DNA of 6,353 bases, taken from NCBI GenBank assembly GCA_025924435.1, contig JAICIL010000267.1, positions 1 through 6,353 of the forward strand, in the 5' to 3' direction. This document shows positions 1-5,965 of this stretch, one piece after another. Position 1 is the first letter of the stretch. The number at the start of each line of letters is the position of its first letter. This DNA is from Chloroflexia bacterium (GTDB lineage Bacteria > Chloroflexota > Chloroflexia > Thermomicrobiales > JALYUS01). The notes below the pieces were generated by a model. The model did not search any database and was not told where the DNA came from. It saw only the letters and a list, made by a program, of their open reading frames with translations. Made by a program: the position numbers and the translations under genes.

Positions 1-473
1 CGCGGCAGACGATCTGGTCGCACATCCACGAACTGCGCCGGCGCGTCGGCATCACCGTCTTCATGACGACGCACTACATGGACGAGGCAGAGAACTGCGA
101 CCGCATCGGCATCATGGATCACGCCCGCCTGATCGCCCTCGACACGCCCGCCGCGCTCAAGGCGGGCATGGGCGGCGATGTCATCCGGCTCCGCACGGCG
201 GACAATGGCGCGGCCACCGACCTGCTCAAACGCGAGTTCGGCGTCGCGGCGCGGGAGGAAGAGGGCATGCTCCGCTTCGAGGTCGAGCACGCGGACACCT
301 TCGTGCCGCGCTTCCTCCGGCACGCGGCGATTGACGTGCAGGCGGTGGAGATCGCCCCGCCGACCCTGAACGATGTCTTCCTCCGCCTCACCGGCCACGC
401 GATCCGCGACGAGGGCGCGGACAACAACGACCGGCTCCGCGCGATCATGCGCCGCCGACGCGGGAGGATCTAG
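1..473 (+). CDS. ABC-2 type exporter ATP-binding protein, DrrA-like (5' end outside the window)
   Basis: This is the C-terminal part of the ATPase of an ABC exporter, which would hydrolyse ATP on the cytoplasmic side to drive the permease encoded next. The frame is open from base 3 and 156 residues are visible. The conserved H-loop reads FMTTHYMDEAE, with the switch histidine at bases 72-74, followed by CDRIGIMDHARLIALDTP, typical of the daunorubicin-resistance (DrrA)/ABC-2 branch ('THYMDEAE.CDR'). Walker A, the signature motif and Walker B lie upstream of the window. After the nucleotide-binding fold comes a C-terminal extension of about 100 residues ending in PTLNDVFLRLTGH, the accessory domain usual in this branch. 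The tail is basic (RRRRGRI). The stop is 2 nt before the permease start, so the two are translated from one message and very likely coupled. The exported substrate cannot be read from the sequence; drugs, lipids or polysaccharides are all possible for the family. Confidence 0.93.
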   Translation, partial: RQTIWSHIHELRRRVGITVFMTTHYMDEAENCDRIGIMDHARLIALDTPAALKAGMGGDVIRLRTADNGAATDLLKREFGVAAREEEGMLRFEVEHADTFVPRFLRHAAIDVQAVEIAPPTLNDVFLRLTGHAIRDEGADNNDRLRAIMRRRRGRI

Positions 474-475
474 CG

Positions 476-1282
476 ATGGCGGCGATCACCGTCCCGGTAC
501 GACCGCTCCGCGCGCCGGGCCGCTTCCGGCAGGTCCTCGATCTCGAAGCGGTGGCGATGCTCTGGCAGCGCGATCTCGTCCGCTTCGCGCGGGAGCGCGC
601 CCAGTTGTACGGCTCGCTCGCCCGCACCGTCGTCTGGCTCTTCATCCTCGGCGCGGGGCTGCGCGGCTCGGTGACGGTGCCGGGCAACGTGACCTATTTG
701 CAGTTCGTCTTCCCCGGCATGATGGCGATGGCGATCATCTTCTCGTCGCTGCAAAGCGCGATCAGCATCATCTTCGACCGCGAGTTCGGCTTCCTGAAGG
801 AGATCCTCGTCGCGCCCATTCCCCGCTCGTCGGTCGTCGTCGGCAAGGCGCTGGCGGGCGCGACGATCGCCACCGTGCAGGGGACGCTGATCTGGGTCTT
901 CGCGCCGTTCGTCGGCATCCGGCCGAACCCGCTCGCCATCCTCGGCAGCATCGGCGTCATGCTGCTGATCGGCCTCGGGCTGACGGGCGTCGGCATCCTG
1001 ATCGCCGCGAAAATGACCTCGTTCGAGGGGTTCGGCACGATCAACAATTTCGTCGTCCTGCCGCTCTACTTCACGAGCGCGGCGCAATTCCCGCTCACCC
1101 GCGCGCCGCACTGGCTGCGCGTGCTCGCGCGCCTCAACCCGCTCTCGTACGGGGTGGATTTCCTGCGCGGCCTGATCGTCGGCGTCTGGACGTATCCGGT
1201 GTCGCTCGATGCGGCGGTGCTCGTCGGCTTCGCGGCGGTCGTCCTCGCGGCGGCGACCTATGCGTTCAACAAGCAGGAATAG
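476..1282 (+). CDS. ABC-2 type transporter permease, DrrB-like
   Basis: This 268-residue integral membrane subunit would partner the upstream ATPase, forming the translocation path of an exporter. Six hydrophobic segments are visible at roughly residues 48-62, 76-98, 126-147, 154-177, 187-201 and 244-264, matching the ABC2_membrane fold. The family signature lies between the second and third segments: FDREFGFLKEILVAPIPR (about residues 100-117) followed by SSVVVGKALAG, the cytoplasmic coupling region. NPLSYGVDFLRG (about residues 221-232), before the last segment, is also typical. The start is supported by GGGAGG at 462-467, 8 nt upstream of the ATG and lying in the end of the ATPase gene. 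Length is normal for single-domain DrrB-type permeases. Substrate is unknown. Confidence 0.93.
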   Translation: MAAITVPVRPLRAPGRFRQVLDLEAVAMLWQRDLVRFARERAQLYGSLARTVVWLFILGAGLRGSVTVPGNVTYLQFVFPGMMAMAIIFSSLQSAISIIFDREFGFLKEILVAPIPRSSVVVGKALAGATIATVQGTLIWVFAPFVGIRPNPLAILGSIGVMLLIGLGLTGVGILIAAKMTSFEGFGTINNFVVLPLYFTSAAQFPLTRAPHWLRVLARLNPLSYGVDFLRGLIVGVWTYPVSLDAAVLVGFAAVVLAAATYAFNKQE

Positions 1283-1327
1283 CGGGCGCGAAGACCACGA
1301 GACAGGGCGAAACAGGGAATCCGACAT

Positions 1328-1336
1328 GAGGGGGAG
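1328..1336 (+). promoter_or_regulatory. Ribosome binding site that decides the MFS gene start
   Basis: The purine run GAGGGGGAG ends 7 nt before the ATG at 1344 and favours that codon over two other in-frame starts. The ATG at 1326 has only a weaker AGGGAA-type site, at 1314-1319. The ATG at 1209 lies inside the permease gene and would add an arginine/serine-rich stretch unlike any MFS N-terminus. Confidence 0.6.
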
Positions 1337-1343
1337 CGATAGG

Positions 1344-2621
1344 ATGATTGGCAAGTCAACACAACCGGCAGTGCGCGGGACGGCAATTGGGGCCGCACCC
1401 GCCGCGTCCGCGCCGCGCCAGGGGACATTCGCCTCCCTGCACATCCGCGATTACCGGCTGCTCTGGTGGGGGATGATCGTCTCGAACATCGGGACGTGGA
1501 TGCAGATGGTGGCGCAAGGGTACCTCGTCTACCAACTGACCGATTCCCCCTTCGCCCTCGGCCTCGTCGGCTTCGTCCGCGCCGTGCCGGTCTTCACCTT
1601 CTCGCTCTTCGCGGGCGTCGTCGCGGATCGCGTGGATCGCCGCAAACTGCTGATCGTCACGCAGTCCTTGGCGGGCGTCTTCGCCCTGATTCTCGGCATC
1701 CTCACCTCGGCGGGCGTCATCACCGTCTGGATGATTATGATCCTCGCCTTCATGTCGGCGGCGGTCGCGGCGTTCGACAATCCGACGCGGCAGGCGCTCG
1801 TGCCGGACATCGTCGGCAGGGAGTACATCGCCAATGCCGTCGCGCTGCAATCGGCGGCGTTCAACGGCACGGGCATCCTCGGCCCGTCGCTCGCGGGGCT
1901 GGCGCTCGGCTTCATCGGCATCGCCGCCTGCTTCTACATCAACGCGATCTCCTTCCTCGCGGTCATCATCGCGCTCTGGCTGATGGCCTCCGTGCCGAAC
2001 CGGACGATGCGCAAGCAGACGATGTTCGAGAATCTGCGCGAGGGGTTCGGCTACGTGCGCGGCAACCGGACGGTCGCCGCCCTGCTCATCCTGATCGCCC
2101 TCGTCGGCCTGCTCGGGCGGCCGTACAGTCAACTGATGCCGGCGGTGCAGCGCGACGTCCTCCACGTCGGCGCGACGGGGCTGGGCATGCTGATGGCCTT
2201 CTCCAGCATCGGCGCGCTCATCGGTGCGCTGGCAATCGCCTCCCTGAGCAACTTCGCGCATCGCGGCCTCTTGCTGACGATCTCCATCGGGGCGTTCGGC
2301 GCGGCGCTGGTCGGCTTCGCCACCTCGCGCTCGTTCCCGCTCTCGCTCGGCCTGCTCGTCATCGTCGGCGGCGCGGCGACGATGAGCATGTCCACGACGA
2401 ACATGCTCATCCAACTGAACGTGCCGGCGGAATTTCGCGGCCGGGTGCTCTCCATGTACACGATGATCGCGATGGGGATGATGCCGCTCGGCTCGATGAT
2501 CCTCGGCACGGTCGGCGACTTCACCGGCGTGCCGATGGCGCTCATCTTCGGCGGCATCGGCTGCCTCGGCTCGCTCATCATCATCAGTTCGTGGGTGCCG
2601 ACCGTCCGCACCGCATCGTGA
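1344..2621 (+). CDS. MFS exporter, EntS/MFS_3-like
   Basis: This 425-residue major facilitator protein is probably a proton-driven exporter of small molecules in the cytoplasmic membrane. After about 28 residues of low-complexity, Ala/Pro-rich N-terminus, the core begins with FASLHIRDYRLLWWG and VSNIGTWMQMVAQGYLVYQLT (from about residue 46), strongly characteristic of the EntS (enterobactin exporter)-like MFS_3 family. The motif A loop is GVVADRVDRRKLL (residues 91-103). DNPTRQALVPDIV (145-157), NAVALQS, GPSLAGLALG and CFYINAISFL (196-205) follow in family order. The C-terminal half carries VPAEFRGRVLSMYTM (360-374), then PLGSMILGTVGDFTG. About twelve hydrophobic segments can be counted. It lies 61 nt after the ABC permease in the same direction with no visible terminator between, so co-transcription with the ABC exporter is plausible. 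The substrate could be a drug, siderophore or other metabolite. Confidence 0.9.
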   Translation: MIGKSTQPAVRGTAIGAAPAASAPRQGTFASLHIRDYRLLWWGMIVSNIGTWMQMVAQGYLVYQLTDSPFALGLVGFVRAVPVFTFSLFAGVVADRVDRRKLLIVTQSLAGVFALILGILTSAGVITVWMIMILAFMSAAVAAFDNPTRQALVPDIVGREYIANAVALQSAAFNGTGILGPSLAGLALGFIGIAACFYINAISFLAVIIALWLMASVPNRTMRKQTMFENLREGFGYVRGNRTVAALLILIALVGLLGRPYSQLMPAVQRDVLHVGATGLGMLMAFSSIGALIGALAIASLSNFAHRGLLLTISIGAFGAALVGFATSRSFPLSLGLLVIVGGAATMSMSTTNMLIQLNVPAEFRGRVLSMYTMIAMGMMPLGSMILGTVGDFTGVPMALIFGGIGCLGSLIIISSWVPTVRTAS

Positions 2622-2648
2622 AACATCTCCGATGATGCGTCGTTCGTA

Positions 2649-2657
2649 TGCGATAAT
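2649..2657 (+). promoter_or_regulatory. Putative extended -10 promoter of the DUF433/DUF5615 module
   Basis: TGC followed by GATAAT (5 of 6 matches to TATAAT) forms an extended -10 element 43 nt before the DUF433 start, predicting transcription from about 2664. No good -35 box is visible at normal spacing, which an extended -10 can tolerate. It lies in the 79-nt gap after the MFS gene, so the pair probably has its own promoter. TGGAGGAA at 2687-2694 is a clear ribosome binding site 6 nt before the ATG. Confidence 0.5.
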
Positions 2658-2700
2658 GGTTTTGTCCTGAACGGCGTATCGGTTTCTGGAGGAACATCCG

Positions 2701-2970
2701 ATGGTAACGGAGACGAAGCAGACGCTCAGGGAGCGTATTGTTATCAACCCACAGATCCTCGTCGGGAAACCCATTGTCCGCGGGACTCGCATTCCGGTCG
2801 AGATCGTGCTGGCGCATCTTGCCCTCGATTTAGACTTGGAATCGCTCTTCGCGGATTATCCCCGGCTCACGCCCGACGATGTGCGCGCGTGCCTCTCGTA
2901 CGCCGCAGGGCTTGTCGCCGATGAGGATGTCTTCCCCATCGCGGTCGCAGACATTCCCGCAGCCGAGTAA
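2701..2970 (+). CDS. DUF433 family protein, putative antitoxin of a type II TA pair
   Basis: This 89-residue protein has the complete DUF433 (PF04255) signature: RIVINPQILVGKPIVRGTRI (residues 12-31), PVEIVLAHLALDLDLESLF, then DYPRLTPDDVRACLSYA (52-68). The family adopts a small helical, winged-helix-like fold and is regularly found beside a PIN-like DUF5615 protein, where it is taken to be the antitoxin and auto-repressor (VapB45-like). The start is well supported by TGGAGGAA at 2687-2694. The next gene begins 2 nt after its stop. The C-terminal 20 residues (ADEDVFPIAVADIPAAE) are acidic, as expected for a tail that neutralises a toxin. The G+C content of this pair is lower than that of the flanking genes, suggesting separate acquisition. 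Antitoxin function is inferred from family and context and has not been shown for this protein. Confidence 0.9.
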   Translation: MVTETKQTLRERIVINPQILVGKPIVRGTRIPVEIVLAHLALDLDLESLFADYPRLTPDDVRACLSYAAGLVADEDVFPIAVADIPAAE

Positions 2971-2972
2971 CG

Positions 2973-3329
2973 ATGCGTTTCCTGCTTGACGAGAACGCGG
3001 AGTACCGGCTTGCCCTCTTTTTGCGGGCGCACGATCATAACGCAACCTCGATAGCGCGCGACTATGCCCAGGGAATGTCCGACCGCGACATCCTGGACGT
3101 CGCGTATCGCGAACAGCGCATCCTCATCACCAACAATCGGGACCGCGATTTCGGCGCACTCGTTTTCCGGCAAGGGCTTCCTCATGCCGGTGTCATATTC
3201 TTCCGGCTGAATATGGCCGATGTGTTCGTGAAGCGATCGTGGCTGGCGTATCTGATCGAGCATTACCCCGATGAACTGCGCCACTTCATCGTCGTCATGG
3301 ATCGCGGCATCCGTGTGCGGCGCGGTTGA
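2973..3329 (+). CDS. DUF5615 PIN-like protein, putative toxin
   Basis: This 118-residue protein is the expected partner of DUF433. It opens with MRFLLDENAEYRLALFLRAHDHNATSI, matching DUF5615 (PF18480, Mut7-C/PIN-like): an acidic LLDEN motif (D6, E7), then SDRDILDVAYREQRILITN (residues 36-54), and an acidic DFG motif (D59-F60-G61) followed by LVF. PIN-like folds use clustered acidic residues to bind metal and cleave RNA, so an RNase toxin is the family-based inference. The usual TNDxDFG appears here as TNNRDRDFG (53-61), as if two residues (NR) were inserted between TN and DRDFG. The core acidic residues are still available as D57 and D59. Translation is probably coupled to DUF433, because only 2 nt separate the genes and no strong ribosome site of its own is visible. 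Length is normal and the frame intact. Confidence 0.87.
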   Translation: MRFLLDENAEYRLALFLRAHDHNATSIARDYAQGMSDRDILDVAYREQRILITNNRDRDFGALVFRQGLPHAGVIFFRLNMADVFVKRSWLAYLIEHYPDELRHFIVVMDRGIRVRRG

Positions 3330-3341
3330 GCCGACGGGCTG

Positions 3342-3350
3342 TGCTATCCT
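3342..3350 (+). promoter_or_regulatory. Putative extended -10 promoter of the histidine kinase gene
   Basis: TGC followed by TATCCT (4 of 6 matches to TATAAT) lies between the DUF5615 stop and the kinase start and predicts transcription from about 3357. No convincing -35 hexamer is present at 16-18 nt. Its layout resembles the candidate promoters at 2649-2657 and 4888-4896. GGGGAG at 3376-3381 is the likely ribosome site, 8 nt before the ATG at 3390. Confidence 0.4.
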
Positions 3351-3389
3351 GAGACGAAGCGAAAGCGCGGTACGCGGGGAGTGCGCTCC

Positions 3390-4727
3390 ATGCTCGTCTT
3401 ACAGCGGAATCGCGGCATCATGACCGGGTGGATTGTCGGCGTGCTCGCCGTCGCCGGGATCATCGCCTGCTTCCTCACCTACGGCGTCGAGGCGCGGCGG
3501 ACGCGCGAGAACTTCGACGACTCGCTGGTGCAGCGCGCGGACGATGTGGCGAACGTTGTCCTCCTGCCGGATGGCACCATTGATATGTACGCGCTCGATT
3601 TCGCCCGCGACCTGAACACGGCGGGGATTGACGTCTACCTCTTCGCGCCGGATGGGACGCAATTGAAGGCCCCCAATCCGCAGCGCGTCGCGAACCTGCC
3701 CGCCCTGCTCCCGCTCAAAGTCGCCGAGGAGGGCGCGACCGATGTCCGCACGCTCGCATCGCCGGGGAGCGACACGCGGGTCCTGACCGAGCCGGTCTGG
3801 TTCGGCGAGGAGGACAGCGCGCACATCGCCGTGATCGTCCAGACCGGGCGACCGGACGCGCCGCTGCACGACCTTTTGAACAAACTCCGGCTCATCATGG
3901 CGCTGATCGGCGGCGGGGTGATCGTCTTCTCCGTCGTCGGCGGCTTGTTCCTCGTGCGGCAGGTGATGGTGCCGGTGCGGCGGTCGCTCGCCCAGCAGCA
4001 GGCGTTCGTCGCCAATGCCGCGCACGAATTGCGAACGCCGCTCGCCGTCATCCAGGCGACGACCGAACTCGCCCTGATGCGCGAGCGCGGCGTGGGCGAG
4101 TACCGCGCCGCGCTCGAAGCGATCGGCGCGTCCGTCGCGGAGACGAGCGCGATGATCGCCGATCTGCTGACGCTCGCGCGGATTGACGCGGGCCGCCAGC
4201 CGATTGTCCAGAGCCGGGTGAACGTGGATGATCTCGTCGCAGCCGTCGCGGCAGACGCGGCGGCCGCCTTCCCCGATCATCCGATCAGCACCGATGTTGA
4301 CGGCGAGGCGGTCATCGAGGGCGAAGCGCCGCTCTTGCGGCGGCTGCTGGCCAATCTGATCGAGAACGCCTGCCACTACACGCCGCCGGGGACGCCCGTC
4401 GCGATCACGGTGCGGCCCGAGCGCGAGTGGCTGGCGATCCGCGTGCGCGACGAAGGCCCCGGCATCGCACCGGCGGAGATCGAACATCTCTTCGAGCGAT
4501 TCTATCGCGGCGCGAGCGGCATTGGGAGCGGGCATCACGGCGCGGGCCTCGGCCTCAGCCTCGTCCAGCAGATCGCCGAGGCGCACGGCGGCCGCGTCGG
4601 TATCGCCAGTTTCGTGGATGTCGGCACGACCGTGACGGTGCTCCTCCCCCGCTCCGCGCATCGGTTCATCCCGCGCCTGCCCCTGCTCACCGACAGCGCG
4701 GACCGCTCGCCGGCAAACGCAAAGTAG
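3390..4727 (+). CDS. Membrane sensor histidine kinase without HAMP domain (orphan)
   Basis: This 445-residue two-component sensor kinase would autophosphorylate on a histidine and pass the phosphate to a response regulator. TM1 is at about residues 12-31. An extracytoplasmic sensor region of about 130 residues follows (33-165, containing VYLFAPDGT, common in CusS/TctE-type sensors), then TM2 at about 167-189. The HisKA H-box FVANAAHELRTPL (206-218, H212) begins only about 17 residues after TM2, so there is no room for a HAMP domain. The catalytic domain is complete: N-box NLIENACHYTPPG (322-334, N326), G1 DEGPGIA (354-360), F-box LFERFYRG (367-374) and G2 GAGLGLSL (384-391). A basic/Pro tail of about 25 residues follows. 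ATG 3390 is chosen because GGGGAG ends 8 nt upstream. GTG at 3381 and ATG at 3420 are alternatives with poorer sites. No response regulator lies beside it, so partner and signal are unknown. Confidence 0.93.
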   Translation: MLVLQRNRGIMTGWIVGVLAVAGIIACFLTYGVEARRTRENFDDSLVQRADDVANVVLLPDGTIDMYALDFARDLNTAGIDVYLFAPDGTQLKAPNPQRVANLPALLPLKVAEEGATDVRTLASPGSDTRVLTEPVWFGEEDSAHIAVIVQTGRPDAPLHDLLNKLRLIMALIGGGVIVFSVVGGLFLVRQVMVPVRRSLAQQQAFVANAAHELRTPLAVIQATTELALMRERGVGEYRAALEAIGASVAETSAMIADLLTLARIDAGRQPIVQSRVNVDDLVAAVAADAAAAFPDHPISTDVDGEAVIEGEAPLLRRLLANLIENACHYTPPGTPVAITVRPEREWLAIRVRDEGPGIAPAEIEHLFERFYRGASGIGSGHHGAGLGLSLVQQIAEAHGGRVGIASFVDVGTTVTVLLPRSAHRFIPRLPLLTDSADRSPANAK

Positions 4728-4760
4728 CGCCACCGGACAACATGTGGCGGAACGCTTTTT
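4728..4760 (+). terminator. Possible weak rho-independent terminator after the kinase gene
   Basis: Directly after the kinase stop, CGCCAC (4728-4733) and GTGGCG (4744-4749) can form a 6-bp stem with a 10-nt loop, followed 6 nt later by TTTTT (4756-4760). The gap between stem and T-run is longer than ideal. Competing pairings exist: CACCGGA (4731-4737) with TCCGGTG (4760-4766), and CGGAA (4748-4752) with TTCCG (4759-4763). The assignment is therefore tentative. Confidence 0.35.
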
Positions 4761-4842
4761 CCGGTGATGGCAGACCGGAAAGCCTGCCGCCACCAACGCA
4801 ATCCGCCGATCATCGCTCCATCCCCGCAGCGCCAGACCGATC

Positions 4843-4858
4843 TACAAGCGAATTTGTA
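4843..4858. promoter_or_regulatory. Dyad TACAA-N6-TTGTA, possible operator
   Basis: This perfect 5-bp inverted repeat with a 6-nt centre lies 9 nt upstream of the -35-like box of the recombinase-like gene, in a locally AT-rich stretch of an otherwise GC-rich region. The size and spacing suit a dimeric repressor or activator, but no regulator can be named. Five-bp arms can occur by chance. Confidence 0.3.
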
Positions 4859-4861
4859 AAA

Positions 4862-4881
4862 ACAACTCGACAGAATGTTGT
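4862..4881. promoter_or_regulatory. Dyad ACAAC-N10-GTTGT overlapping the promoter, possible operator
   Basis: ACAAC (4862-4866) and GTTGT (4877-4881) form an inverted repeat that encloses the TCGACA -35-like hexamer. A protein bound here would block RNA polymerase. It shares the ACAA/TTGT half-site with the dyad at 4843-4858, which supports binding of one regulator at two sites. No binding factor is known. Confidence 0.3.
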
Positions 4882-4896
4882 GGGATATGCTAAGAT
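4867..4896 (+). promoter_or_regulatory. Promoter of the recombinase-like gene
   Basis: TCGACA (4867-4872, 5 of 6 matches to TTGACA) is followed after 18 nt by TAAGAT (4891-4896), preceded by TGC as an extended -10. This is the best sigma70-type promoter in the window. Predicted transcription starts near 4903, leaving a leader of about 50 nt before the ATG at 4954. Confidence 0.55.
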
Positions 4897-4940
4897 ACGG
4901 ACATGCGTTCGCGTGTACGGACAATAGGGAGCGGGAGGAC

Positions 4941-4949
4941 AGGAGGTGA
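4941..4949 (+). promoter_or_regulatory. Strong Shine-Dalgarno site that decides the recombinase-like start
   Basis: AGGAGGTGA is a near-perfect anti-16S match. Its AGGAGG core ends 7 nt before the ATG at 4954, fixing that codon as the main start. An in-frame ATG at 4903 would add 17 residues but has no ribosome site. Confidence 0.8.
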
Positions 4950-4953
4950 CGCC

Positions 4954-5955
4954 ATGAGCAGCAACCCGGAGCAGGCGCGAAACGCCGAGGCGGCGACAAG
5001 CCGGCAGTCCGTCGCGGACATCCCGACGACGCCCCAGCCGGAGCAGCAGGCGCTGTTCACGGTGGACACGAACGGCAAACTGACGCCCGGCGTCGCGCTG
5101 ATGCGCGAACTGACGGCGGACGCGACGCTGACGCTCGCGCGGTACTGGTTCCGCCGCTACCTCGAACAGTCCGGCCACCCGAAGAACACCATCGAGTCGT
5201 ACTCGTACGACCTCGCGCTCTTCGAGGAGCGGATCGGGCCGAAGCCGGTGCCGCAGATCAGCGCGCGGGACATCGCCGCCTTCCTCGGCGACAGCACGAC
5301 GCGCAGCACGCGCAAGCGGCGGCTCACCTCGCTCAACACCTTCTTCAAGTTCCTCATCGTGCAGTGCAAACTGATCACCGAGAAAGAGAATCCGGCGGCC
5401 GGGTTCTATCCCGAACACATCCCGCTCAAGACGCCGCAGCCGCTCTTCGCGGACGAGCAGGAGCGCTTCCTCGCCGCCGCCGCCGACGAGAATGAGCGGT
5501 CCGCGCTGATCGCGCATCTGCTGTTGCGGCTCGGCTTCTCGCGCGGCGAACTGCTGACGATCCGCAAGGAGCATGTGGACATGTCCGACCCGGAGCATCC
5601 GGTCGTCTATATCTATTACGACTCGGCCCGCTACCGGAACAAGGAGCGCAAACTGGCGGCGGACGCGGCCTTCGCGGCCGTCTTCACCGCCTACGTCGCG
5701 GCGTACGACCCGCACGAGCGGCTGATCCCGCTGCCGCCGCAATCCATCAACAAGATCGTCGAGCGGATCGCGGCGGCGGCCGAGATCGAGAAGAAAGTGA
5801 CGCCGCAATCGCTGCGCGACACCTGGGCGGTCGAGCGGGCGCGCGAGGGGAACGACGCCGCGAAACTGATCGGCCTCCTCGGCCTGGCGGAGGACTCGCG
5901 CAATAAGATGAGCGTCGAACGCTACATCAAACTCGCCTCCCCGGCCCTCTCGTAA
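4954..5955 (+). CDS. Divergent tyrosine recombinase/integrase-like protein (XerC/D fold)
   Basis: This 333-residue protein has the two-domain layout of phage-integrase/Xer recombinases. After a polar, probably disordered N-terminus (1-45), a SAM-like core-binding domain spans about 52-145: DATLTLARYWFRRYLEQSG, NTIESYSYDLALFEERIG, then TRKRRLTSLNTFFKFLI. A catalytic-like domain follows (about 163-333). Box I reads LLLRLGFSRGELLTI (189-203), where Xer proteins have GLRxSEL. The beta-hairpin region is YRNKERKL (227-234), with K230 a candidate catalytic lysine. Box II reads TPQSLRDTWAVERAREG (283-299), so HxLRH has become QxLRD, retaining R288. The last motif is LLGLAEDSRNKMSVERYIKLA (308-328), lacking the usual LLGH histidine but keeping a candidate nucleophile Y324. 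The fold assignment is firm, but strand-exchange activity is uncertain. It could be an active divergent recombinase or a DNA-binding derivative. No att sites or phage genes are visible nearby. Gene borders and base composition match the host. Confidence 0.85.
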   Translation: MSSNPEQARNAEAATSRQSVADIPTTPQPEQQALFTVDTNGKLTPGVALMRELTADATLTLARYWFRRYLEQSGHPKNTIESYSYDLALFEERIGPKPVPQISARDIAAFLGDSTTRSTRKRRLTSLNTFFKFLIVQCKLITEKENPAAGFYPEHIPLKTPQPLFADEQERFLAAAADENERSALIAHLLLRLGFSRGELLTIRKEHVDMSDPEHPVVYIYYDSARYRNKERKLAADAAFAAVFTAYVAAYDPHERLIPLPPQSINKIVERIAAAAEIEKKVTPQSLRDTWAVERAREGNDAAKLIGLLGLAEDSRNKMSVERYIKLASPALS

Positions 5956-5965
5956 CGAAGGGGAA

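Noticed and set aside
373..1329. Second + strand open frame (318 codons) across the ABC permease
   Set aside because: Arg/Ala/Pro-rich shadow in a different frame. The permease frame has the ABC-2 signature and correct spacing.
1209..1343. Upstream extension of the MFS protein from ATG 1209
   Set aside because: It overlaps the permease by about 70 bases, encodes a Ser/Arg-rich segment without family similarity, and has no good ribosome site.
1356..2792. Long minus-strand open frame (478 codons) opposite the MFS gene
   Set aside because: Its translation is rich in Arg/Asp/Glu/His with no recognisable domain, which is typical of the antisense of a GC-rich gene. The + strand gene has clear MFS motifs.
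3329..3340. Short inverted repeat AGCC-N4-GGCT after the DUF5615 gene as a terminator
   Set aside because: Only 4 bp of stem and no T-run. It overlaps the putative kinase promoter.
3399..4796. Long minus-strand open frame (465 codons) opposite the kinase gene
   Set aside because: Low-complexity charged translation caused by the codon bias of the real gene. No ribosome site or motifs.
4728..5955. Integrated phage or integron around the recombinase-like gene
   Set aside because: No att-like direct repeats, tRNA gene, cassette sites or phage genes are visible, and the base composition matches the host.
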